NCBI RefSeq assembly: GCF_001483755.1
Contig: NZ_LQBK01000033.1
Span: 134,771 to 198,770 of the forward strand
Direction: 5' to 3'
Length of the DNA stretch: 64,000 nt
Origin: Kocuria rosea subsp. polaris
GTDB lineage: Bacteria > Actinomycetota > Actinomycetes > Actinomycetales > Micrococcaceae
Of this stretch, positions 46,036 to 53,523 are shown piece after piece (positions within the stretch are counted from its first letter, which is position 1; each line of letters starts with the position of its first letter). The notes beneath the pieces were generated by a model. It saw nothing but the letters and a program-made list of their open reading frames with translations, had not been told where the DNA came from and did not search any database. The position numbers were made by a program, and so were the translations under genes.

Positions 46036-46317
46036 ATGTACCTGGTGATGGACAACCACGCCGTCCACAAGACCACCGAAATACAGGCATGGATGGCCGA
46101 GAACTTGCGAACTCAGGCGCACTTATCCCCGACCTGCCCGTTATTGTTGAACTTGGTCGAGGTGTAGTTCGAGATTGACGAACAGCACACCTTACATCAA
46201 ACGGATGTCACGTCAGTCGCCCGCTTCAATGCCAAGATTCGTACCTTCGTTACCGGATGGAACGACCGCTGCCATGCCTTCGCCTGGACCAAAACCAGCG
46301 CCGAAATCTCCAAATGA
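46036..46317 (+). pseudogene. IS630-family transposase, C-terminal remnant
   Basis: The reading MYLVMDNHAVHKTTE, then LSPTCPLLLNLVEV, stop, FEIDEQHT, then FVTGWNDRCHAFAWTKT follows the C-terminal half of IS630 transposases, including the second catalytic aspartate (MDN). One in-frame TAG stands where the family has tryptophan (VEVWF). The reading otherwise stays in one frame to a normal TGA at 46315-46317. The N-terminal half and the inverted ends are missing, so it is a dead remnant. Confidence 0.85.
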
Positions 46318-46349
46318 ACGGACTGCCCAACGAATCCAAAGGCGGGCCA

Positions 46350-47189
46350 CTAGAAATTGGCCACTGGCTTTAACTCTTCCCCCAAATCCGGCCAGTTCCA
46401 AACTTGAGGCAAGTGTGGATAAACGTCGCTTTCCAACAGGATAGTCACTTGCATATAAGTGAAATCATTTACGATCTGTTCACCACTTAGCAAGCCCACC
46501 ACCTCTCCGTCAATAGTGTGGGTAAGTCCAAGAATGTCGTGCGTTCTCAGGAGTGCTCGGCGGACAATCTGTAAAACGTCTAGACCTTTGTCGGAGGCAG
46601 GAAGTTGGTCCGAGATCTTACTAAGATGATAGGTTCGTCGAACCCCGTACTGTTCACCGATGGCGGCATGCTCCTTGTCCAGCATCATTTCACCAAACTC
46701 CGAGTCCCATAGCGTATCGATTAGATCAGCGCTTGGGATATCCCAATCAATGTTTGACGTAATGCCAAGCTTATGCTGCCTGCCACGATATAGGCCAATG
46801 TGGCAAGTGCTTCCGTCAAAGACAGACTTCTGATGAATGTTTATGTTGCGAGCACGCGTTAGAGCGGGCCCATACTCATTGATCTTCAATACATCCGGAA
46901 TAGCCTCCAAGTGCTTTTTCCAATCGCCCCACCGCTTCTTGCGCTCAAGTTCCTTAGTTAGGAGTTCTGAGATCGACCCATATGCAGCAAGGAAAGCGCC
47001 CAGAGAATAGCGGAATTTTTGTGGATCATGGTAGCCCGACTCCATTTGACTTGCAAAGTATACTGCTTCTTTGAAGCGGTCCTCAGTGCCTGGAATCAGG
47101 CATACGTCGACTGAATTTGCGAAAACACATTTTCGCGAACGAAATCCTTTGGGAAAAAATACATCATAGTCTCCAAATAAATCACTCAT
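46350..47189 (-). CDS. Hypothetical HEPN-like protein
   Basis: A 279-residue protein, visibly AT-richer than its surroundings. I do not recognise the family with certainty. FRYSLGAFLAAYGSISELL near residue 60 followed after about 45 residues by RARNINIHQKS (R-x4-H) resembles a widespread group of HEPN-like helical proteins with an AFL..A..S helix and an RN..IH motif. The frame is open to 47609, but the extra 140 residues are antisense to an IS481 remnant; the ATG at 47189 has GGAAGG nine bases upstream. It is flanked by two transposase remnants, suggesting cargo or a composite insertion site. Confidence 0.6.
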   Translation of the reverse strand: MSDLFGDYDVFFPKGFRSRKCVFANSVDVCLIPGTEDRFKEAVYFASQMESGYHDPQKFRYSLGAFLAAYGSISELLTKELERKKRWGDWKKHLEAIPDVLKINEYGPALTRARNINIHQKSVFDGSTCHIGLYRGRQHKLGITSNIDWDIPSADLIDTLWDSEFGEMMLDKEHAAIGEQYGVRRTYHLSKISDQLPASDKGLDVLQIVRRALLRTHDILGLTHTIDGEVVGLLSGEQIVNDFTYMQVTILLESDVYPHLPQVWNWPDLGEELKPVANF

Positions 47190-47471
47190 CACGCCTGGCC
47201 TTCCTGCGCTATTATTCACATTGTTTGTCAACCATACCGCTAGGTTGTCCCTGGCTTGCGCCTCGAAATCCCAGGTTGCCAACTCGCGGCATAGCTGCCG
47301 GTTGGTCCAACAGCTCCGTGATGCCCCTAAATTTCCTTGATCCCGCAGCATCGGAATGGATTGGTTGTTGTGGGGTACCAGATTCATGGGCGTGCGCGCC
47401 AGCGAGATGAGGCACGGGCTCCTTGCCACAGAATGGAAGTTCTTGCACCGTTCGTCCGAGAGAGCCCATCC

Positions 47472-48060
47472 ATAACCCACCGTCATGCATTTTTGACCCC
47501 AACTGGCCGGCTTCGCATGGTCCTCCGCCACCTCGATGAAGGGGCTCCGGAATCCCACATGGCAACCGAGTTCCCGGCCTTGAAGCACGCGGTAGCGGTC
47601 TGGGGTCAACTACCTCCCCTATGGCGAAGTCGGCTGGTCGACTGCTCCTGCGCCCCACAAACGACGCGCCCGCACCCCTACGGCGGTCGCGGGGTTCATT
47701 GAGTCCCTGCGGCGGGAGCGGAAGTCGTCGGTGAGACGCATCCCCCAACGCCTACTGGCCTTGGGGCACGAGCCGCACCTGCACACCATGGGCCGATGGC
47801 TGGCTTGGATGGGGACTCTCGGCTGTGCGATGTCACCTCGGCCGGGTACAACGTGGGGCGACCACCCCGGCGGATTCTTGCGGCCTGACCCGGGCACATT
47901 AACCACCTGGATGTAAAGAAAGTGGACAAACCCCGCCGACAGCGGCTGACGCCCACGACCGCAGCAGTTCTACGGGCGAGGCGACCCAGCGGGGCCGGGG
48001 TCAGGGCGGCCAGATCTATCTGCACTCGGCCATGAATGCCTCACATCCCCAATTTGGAGC
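47472..48060 (+). pseudogene. IS481-family transposase remnant
   Basis: Pieces in three frames follow IS481 transposases in order: ITHRHAFLTPTGRLRMVLRH then RSRLVDCS (N-terminal helix-turn-helix), IESLRRERKSSVRRI and HTMGRWLAWMGTLG, then CDVTSAGYNVGRPPRRILA, stop, PGHINHLDVKKVDK, and IYLHSAMN. The family has ARYPGHMVHLDVKKV and YLHSAIDG in the last two. At least two frameshifts and one stop are needed, and the catalytic C-terminal end is gone. No terminal repeats were found. The 280 bases before it, back to the HEPN-like start, hold nothing I recognise. Confidence 0.8.
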
Positions 48061-48226
48061 GCTTACACCCCACGGCAACGTCCACGGTATCCACCTTCAT
48101 GAGACCTTGAGGATCGGAGAGTCCAAGCAAACCCAGTTCAAGGCTTTTCGACATTCAAGCGGCGAGCTCCTCTCACCGAGGCAAATTTGAACCTGCGCGC
48201 CTCCCCCAGCTGTCCGTGTGGGCCGA

Positions 48227-48232
48227 TAGGAT
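48227..48232 (+). promoter_or_regulatory. -10 box before the TIR gene
   Basis: TAGGAT ends six bases before the ATG, the spacing for a leaderless transcript. The AGGA within it could alternatively act as a ribosome site if transcription starts further upstream; the sequence does not decide. Confidence 0.4.
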
Positions 48233-48238
48233 CCCAAC

Positions 48239-49753
48239 ATGACTCTAGACAGCGGAAAGCATGTCTTCATTTCCTACGTGAAAGAAGACGCAAAAAAGAT
48301 TGATCAACTCTGCAAGCTTTTGAATGCGGCTGACATTCCTTATTGGAGGGACAAGAACGAGTTAGAGCCAGGAGTATCGTGGAAGCAAAGCATCCGTGAT
48401 GCCATCCGGTCCAACTCGCTCGTATTCCTCGCATGCTTCTCCAAACAGTCGCTGGACAGGGAGAAGTCGTACATGAACGAGGAACTGGTTCTCGCCATCG
48501 AGGAGTACAGGTCGAGACCTCCCGGCAAGTCCTGGCTGATTCCAGTACGTCTGGACGACATCTCCTTGCCCGACTGGGACCTCGGAGCCAGCCGCACCCT
48601 CAGTGACCTCCAGTACGCCAACCTGTTTGGTGATGTGGTCAACGAGGAGGGCCTAAAACTCGCATTGACGATCAACAAAATCATGGGCGGCCCCGCTCCG
48701 GATGCAGCCACGCTTCGCAGTGCCGTCTCGGAAGCAGATGTATCCCGTCGCCCCGTCCTGATGCGCCAACTTACAAAAGACATGGTCACGGATCCTACGC
48801 GGCGGATCGAGCTGGATGACCTCATCTCCGAAGAGCTCAGCCGTATTCGGATGGCCATGCGAGATGAGAACCAGTTCCCCATCCAGACGTTGGTAGGCTC
48901 TCAGGAGGAACGCATTCTCCACGCCGCGGCTCTCGCCAACTCCTACTGGGAATTGGTGAAACCGTTGTGCTGGTCCATTCAAGTAGCGGCGCGGTGGAGC
49001 AACCCGGAAACATTTGCCCCGTGGATCTCCGCGGTTCGCGGTCTTGCCAGCGAGGCCGCCGACATCAGAAACGGTGGCAATGGGATGTTGCTCGGACTTC
49101 GTCACATCCCTGCGCTCTGCGCGATGTTCACAGCTACGTTGGCCGCTGTGGGTCAGAAGAGATGGGACAACGTAAGAGCCTTGGTGTTGGATACCACCAT
49201 TATGAACCTGCACCGGGAGCAGCTCCCCCTGATCGACGCAATCACCTATTACGCACCTTTTGAGAACCATTCATCCGATCGACTCCCGCAGTTGCTCGCT
49301 CGGAGCGTGACTGACAATGAGGACATGGCGACCTGCCTTGGTCACCTTGTCAACAGGAGGAAAGCGAATCTCCATACTCCGGTCGCCGACTGGCTTCACC
49401 ACCTGCTGCGTCCTGCATTTAATGAGCAGTTCCCCGATGACGAACTCTACGACCAGGAGTTCGACACTGCTGAAATCTTCCTCGGAGTCTTGTCCCAGGA
49501 TCAGGCCATCCAGCGGCGGACATCAGCAGAGCGAGCTTGGCCCAGTCGTTCTCAATGGTTTGGACGTTCTACCTGGCGGTCACGCGATCGTCGGATCAAT
49601 CCGGTGGAGGAGTTGGCCGACGAAGTGCGGTCGCGCGGCGCCACGTGGGGGCCCCTTTCGGCCGGCTTGTTCGGGGGAAACGCGGACCGAGCTACCACAG
49701 CTATCACGGAATACGCTGCACCGTTCCAGCAAATCAATGACAGTCGCTGGTGA
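48239..49753 (+). CDS. TIR-domain protein with unrecognised C-terminal domain
   Basis: A 504-residue protein. Residues 6-145 form a TIR_2-type domain: HVFISYVKEDAKK at 8-20, IPYWRDKNELEPGVSW at 33-48, VFLACFSKQSL at 62-72, and YMNEELVLAIEE at 78-89, where E81 or E82 is in the place of the catalytic glutamate of TIR NAD-cleaving enzymes. Bacterial TIR proteins in defence systems deplete NAD or signal with ADP-ribose derivatives. Residues 150-504 are helical and unknown to me; no membrane segment. No partner gene is adjacent, so it may act alone or sense through its own C-terminal part. It follows directly after the IS481 remnant. Confidence 0.8.
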   Translation: MTLDSGKHVFISYVKEDAKKIDQLCKLLNAADIPYWRDKNELEPGVSWKQSIRDAIRSNSLVFLACFSKQSLDREKSYMNEELVLAIEEYRSRPPGKSWLIPVRLDDISLPDWDLGASRTLSDLQYANLFGDVVNEEGLKLALTINKIMGGPAPDAATLRSAVSEADVSRRPVLMRQLTKDMVTDPTRRIELDDLISEELSRIRMAMRDENQFPIQTLVGSQEERILHAAALANSYWELVKPLCWSIQVAARWSNPETFAPWISAVRGLASEAADIRNGGNGMLLGLRHIPALCAMFTATLAAVGQKRWDNVRALVLDTTIMNLHREQLPLIDAITYYAPFENHSSDRLPQLLARSVTDNEDMATCLGHLVNRRKANLHTPVADWLHHLLRPAFNEQFPDDELYDQEFDTAEIFLGVLSQDQAIQRRTSAERAWPSRSQWFGRSTWRSRDRRINPVEELADEVRSRGATWGPLSAGLFGGNADRATTAITEYAAPFQQINDSRW

Positions 49754-49979
49754 GCAAATTAGCGTTTCAGTATGGTAACCCCGCTCCTTCCGGGGCAGTT
49801 TCCGGACGTAGCAGACGGTGATGGCCAACGCTGGGGTCCGGTGCGTCTGCCGGCTCCCAGACACCCAGTAAGTTGGGGCTTCTGGAGCTTCCCGCTCGGC
49901 CCAGAGTGTCTTCCAACTGCCCGGCTCCGGCCACCATCGGACCTTCGCCGACGTCGCCCGGGCCCCGCGCACCCCGCCT

Positions 49980-50415
49980 CGCGGATCTGGAACCATCCGC
50001 TGGTGTTCCTGGGTGCCGGCCCGCTGGGCGCGACGTTCCTCAACACGGCCCCCGAGGTGCCGGCCGGTGCCGGCGGGAAGTTCTTCCTGCTGGCGATCGC
50101 TGTGGCGGCCGCCTCCGTCGTCAACTGTTCATGTCGCGGATCAATCGCACCAAGGCGATCAAAGAGGCGGTGTGGGTGGCCCGGCAGTCGGGCTACCGGA
50201 TCGACGCCAATGAGGACGGCCAGCTGAAGTGGCTGGACGCCGACGGGCGCATCAGGGTCGCCTACCCGATCAGCGATCGCGGCAACTGGGACGTGATCAT
50301 GCGCAGCGATCTCGTCTACGCCCAGGCCAAGGTGTCCTGTCCTTCCCCCGGGCACGTAGAAGCCCCGGAGCCGCCGTCGACTCAGGCGGACTCCGGGACT
50401 TCGTCATCGGCCGAC
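49980..50415 (+). pseudogene. Probable frameshifted small membrane-protein gene
   Basis: Two readings join if one base is restored near 50127. The first, IWNHPLVFLGAGPLGATF to LAIAVAAASVVN, has two membrane-like segments. The second, LFMSRINRTKAIKEAVW to WDVIMRSDLVYAQAK, is a soluble tail. Their junction (VVN then LFMSR) is smooth, which suggests one broken gene. I cannot name a family, and the true start and end are unclear. Positions 49754-49980, after the TIR gene, hold nothing I recognise. Confidence 0.4.
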
Positions 50416-50916
50416 TCAGGCACTCTCCTTGAGGCAGCGCATCGCGCCTTCAGGGGCGTCGGAGCGGAGCACGACCTCGTTCTCGCCGGGGTGCTCCAGC
50501 ACCACTTGGAATCCGTTGCTCTTCCACTGGATCGCCTGGGAGTCTCCTTCGATGTCGGAGAGGCTGTCCGGGAGGTTCAGGACGTAGTCATTGCCCATGG
50601 TGTTGTCGTTGATGTAAAACTCGCCCTCGTCCGTGTAGCCGATGTACCCGGTGTAGGTCGCCTCCCCCATGTAGCCGGCCTCGTCGACCAGCGTGTACCG
50701 GAAGCTCTTGCCAATCCGCTCGAAACCGATGTCGAAGGAGGAGTTGTGCGTGTCCAGCTCGGAGTCGAACAAGTTGGTCCGCAGGCCGCCACCGCCTGCG
50801 CCCTGGCAGCTCCACTGCCCTTCAAGGTCGTCGGCGAAGTTGCTGCCGATACCGCACCCGGTCAAAGCCAGTGCAGCGGCGGGGACGACGGCGAGCAGAG
50901 TTCGAGAGCGGCGCAT
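50416..50916 (-). CDS. Small putative lipoprotein
   Basis: A 166-residue secreted protein. The signal peptide RRSRTLLAVVPAAALALTGC ends in the lipobox LTGC at residues 18-21, so it should be anchored to the outer face of the membrane. The mature part is rich in Gly, Asp, Tyr and Asn and probably forms beta strands; two further cysteines (near 37 and 161) could pair. I do not recognise the family. It is separate from its minus-strand neighbour by 171 bases. Its composition is intermediate between core and island. Confidence 0.75.
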   Translation of the reverse strand: MRRSRTLLAVVPAAALALTGCGIGSNFADDLEGQWSCQGAGGGGLRTNLFDSELDTHNSSFDIGFERIGKSFRYTLVDEAGYMGEATYTGYIGYTDEGEFYINDNTMGNDYVLNLPDSLSDIEGDSQAIQWKSNGFQVVLEHPGENEVVLRSDAPEGAMRCLKESA

Positions 50917-51087
50917 GTGGGCTCCTGAGCGGTCGGGGCGGGGAGCGCCATCCTATCCTCGCGCTACCGGATAGCTTCGAAGACACGGCCTACCAGGCGC
51001 TAGCGCACAGCAGGCGCCTGGGCAGCAGGTGTGGTCCTGGGCTCATGACACGGCCAGTCGGCAGGGAGCAGCGCCGGGCGCAGTGTC

Positions 51088-51630
51088 CTAACGCAACTCG
51101 GCGCTGGCTGCTGGAGCGTCGTCCTGAGTGGCCTCGTCGGCGCCGTCCGGCATCCCGGCCGTGGCGATCCAGGCGGCAACTATGAAGAGGGCGACCCCAC
51201 CGAAGATGGTCACCGATCCGCCCTTGAGGCTGCTCATGCCTTCGGCGATCATCGAACCGAGCTTGACCGCTGCAGCACCTGCGCTGACAACCCCTGTGCT
51301 GTTGATGTTGTCGGTCGGCGCTGCCGGTGCGGTGGCCGTCGTTGTCTTCACTCTCTTGGTCTCCGCGAACAGCAAGACGGTGCCGGCGACCAGCAACGAG
51401 GTTCCCACGAGAAGCAGTGCGACGAGCAGCAGATTGGTCTGAGCGCGGCTGAAGTCGTCGCCGCTGGCTTCTGCGCTGAGCAGACCCATCCGCGACGCGG
51501 CTTCCCAAATGCGCTCCACAAGCACGATGCCGGCGATGATGATCAGCGCGGCTATGACGCTGAGCTTCCACCCCGTGAAGCGGAACTTCTCCTTGCTCGT
51601 GACCTGCTGACCGGTACTCGTCTCTGCCAT
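51088..51630 (-). CDS. Hypothetical three-helix membrane protein
   Basis: A 180-residue protein. The N terminus is polar, and membrane segments lie near residues 24-43, 66-90 and 145-163. An Ala/Thr-rich cytoplasmic or external loop separates helices two and three, and the tail is acidic (DGADEATQDDA). I do not recognise a family. The ATG at 51630 is chosen because GGAGGGACAGTC precedes it; a longer reading to 51660 has no such site. It is followed on the same strand by the lipoprotein gene. Confidence 0.65.
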   Translation of the reverse strand: MAETSTGQQVTSKEKFRFTGWKLSVIAALIIIAGIVLVERIWEAASRMGLLSAEASGDDFSRAQTNLLLVALLLVGTSLLVAGTVLLFAETKRVKTTTATAPAAPTDNINSTGVVSAGAAAVKLGSMIAEGMSSLKGGSVTIFGGVALFIVAAWIATAGMPDGADEATQDDAPAASAELR

Positions 51631-52005
51631 GACTGTCCCTCCGCAGAGCTCATAAACCACGGTGTGCTCAGGAGGCTACTCCGGGCCCAGAGGTCTACGG
51701 TGTAGATGTCGCGCGACGACCACGCGCCCCGGGATCCGTCCCATACCGGGACGCGCCGACCGGCAGCGGTCACTCCTCGTCGGACCAGATAATCTCCCCG
51801 TCGCGCTCCACGAAGCGCAGTTCGAGCCGGACACCGCTGCGGGGCAAAGATCATCTATGATCACATCCCCTGGTGACCCTTTAGCGCCATCATCCCTATC
51901 GAGCACAAGTCCATGATGAACTTTGCCGTGGCCCTCACCGCGTGAGGCCGCTGCTGCCGCCTATCGATGCACTGTTTCCGCCCGCTGCTGTGAAAGCATG
52001 GCCAA
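51631..52005. other. Intergenic region before the DUF262 cassette
   Basis: No intact gene. On the minus strand a short open stretch ending ELRFVERDGEIIWSDEE and a TGA at about 51773 looks like the tail of a lost gene. A GATCAT/ATGATC inverted repeat lies at about 51850-51863. The cassette promoter must lie to its right but no clear boxes are seen. Confidence 0.3.
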
Positions 52006-53523
52006 ATGGGTACAAGTGGAGTCTCATCGATCGACGCGCTGACAGCCACTCGGCAACTCGCGGCCGAAGTCAGGTCCGTGAAAGACGTTCTCAGCAAGAT
52101 GAGGCTCAATATCCCCCCATACCAGCGCCCATATACCTGGACCGTTAAGAACGTGGCCCAGCTCGTCAGCGACATCTGTCGTTTCCGCACAGCCGGTCAC
52201 TACCGGATCGGGACATTCATTCTCAATCCCTCGGCCCCGGAAAGCCCAGACGATGCATCGAGCCTCGTTGCGGATCCACCTCTGGACATCGTGGACGGCC
52301 AACAGCGCTACCTGAGCTTCGCGCTAATCATCCACGCGCTGAACACCCGCTCGGAGGAAATCGACGCGAATCTCGTAAAGGAGCTGCGCCACGGTATCGA
52401 GCACATCATCATCCCCGTGCGCAGGGACGGACGTAGCGAACAGAATCTCCGTGAAAACTATTCATACCTACAGCAGCTCATCTCCCGGTGGAGCGCGGAT
52501 GAGTTGAGGCTGTTCACCGAGTTCTTCCTCAGGGCGTGTTCGGTCGTGGTCCTCGTGGTACGCGATCTGGACTCGGCCTTCCAAATGTTCGACTCTCAAA
52601 ACACCCGTGGTCGTGCGCTTTTTCCCACCGACCTCCTCAAGGCGTACCACTTACGAGAACTCAGCCGGACCGATCCCTCCCGCGACTCCATGCTGGCCAC
52701 CGTTCGTGGCTGGGAAGCCGTCCCACCCGAGGAGATCAATCACGTCATTGCCGGGGTCCTATTCCCCATCAAGCAGTGGTCAGCCAATCGCTCGATGCCC
52801 CGCAAGGGTTTCACTTCCGATCATGTCGACCTGTTCAAAGGCGTCAGAGAGGGAAGCGCAGGCAACGGCCGATTCCGGTGGGCTCACCTAGTGTTGCTGG
52901 CCAAGGCAACCACCGACCGTTTCCAACAAGAGAACAGGACCCTTTTGCGCCATGGTGTTGTGGAAGAGCTGGAGTTCCCCTTCCAGATCACCCACCCCAT
53001 CATTGACGGTGAGATCTTTTTCCGGATGGTGCACCACTACGTCCGCGAGGCACGACGAGCCGGCGTTCAGTGGTCACAGGAGGAGCCATCCCCGGAGTCC
53101 AGGGCGCTACGCGACTCACGACTCGACCAGATACTAGGGATCCTCGACATCCAGCCGACAGGCACCGGCTACCGTTACGTACGCGAACTGTTCGACTGTC
53201 TCCTGATTGCCTACCTCGACCGGTTCGGTTGGCATGAGGTACGACCGGCGGCTTTCGTCCTCGCCCAGCACGCCTACCTCCTTCGCGTGCATCTGCGACG
53301 TGTGCAGGTCAGCTCGGTGAACCTGCATGCCCGCTTCGGCCATGATCGGGTGCCGGGAGCGGACGAAAACCTATTCGCTGAAATGGCGCTGGCGCAGAAC
53401 CCCGACGTCATCCTGTCGCGGCCTTCACCGCGGCTCACAGAGTCTGCCGAAGTGCCCGCCACTCTGAACGGCCTGTACCCGTCCGTGAGCGGTCAGTCGG
53501 CTGGCGAGGAGTCGGAGTCGTGA
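52006..53523 (+). CDS. DUF262-domain protein (GmrS-like), first of pair
   Basis: A 505-residue protein. IPPYQRPYTW at 36-45, the DGQQR motif at 97-101 and FDSQNTRGRAL at 195-205 mark the DUF262 domain, the ParB-like nucleotide-hydrolysing part of GmrSD and SspE restriction proteins. The C-terminal 280 residues are helical and lack a visible HNH motif, so this subunit probably senses or regulates rather than cuts. Its stop overlaps the start of the next gene by four bases (GTGA), which argues for a fixed complex of the two proteins. No phosphorothioation genes are nearby. Confidence 0.82.
   Translation: MGTSGVSSIDALTATRQLAAEVRSVKDVLSKMRLNIPPYQRPYTWTVKNVAQLVSDICRFRTAGHYRIGTFILNPSAPESPDDASSLVADPPLDIVDGQQRYLSFALIIHALNTRSEEIDANLVKELRHGIEHIIIPVRRDGRSEQNLRENYSYLQQLISRWSADELRLFTEFFLRACSVVVLVVRDLDSAFQMFDSQNTRGRALFPTDLLKAYHLRELSRTDPSRDSMLATVRGWEAVPPEEINHVIAGVLFPIKQWSANRSMPRKGFTSDHVDLFKGVREGSAGNGRFRWAHLVLLAKATTDRFQQENRTLLRHGVVEELEFPFQITHPIIDGEIFFRMVHHYVREARRAGVQWSQEEPSPESRALRDSRLDQILGILDIQPTGTGYRYVRELFDCLLIAYLDRFGWHEVRPAAFVLAQHAYLLRVHLRRVQVSSVNLHARFGHDRVPGADENLFAEMALAQNPDVILSRPSPRLTESAEVPATLNGLYPSVSGQSAGEESES

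Noticed and set aside
46350-47609. 419-residue version of the HEPN-like protein
   Set aside because: The first 140 residues are antisense to or lie before the IS481 remnant, while a good ribosome site precedes the ATG at 47189.
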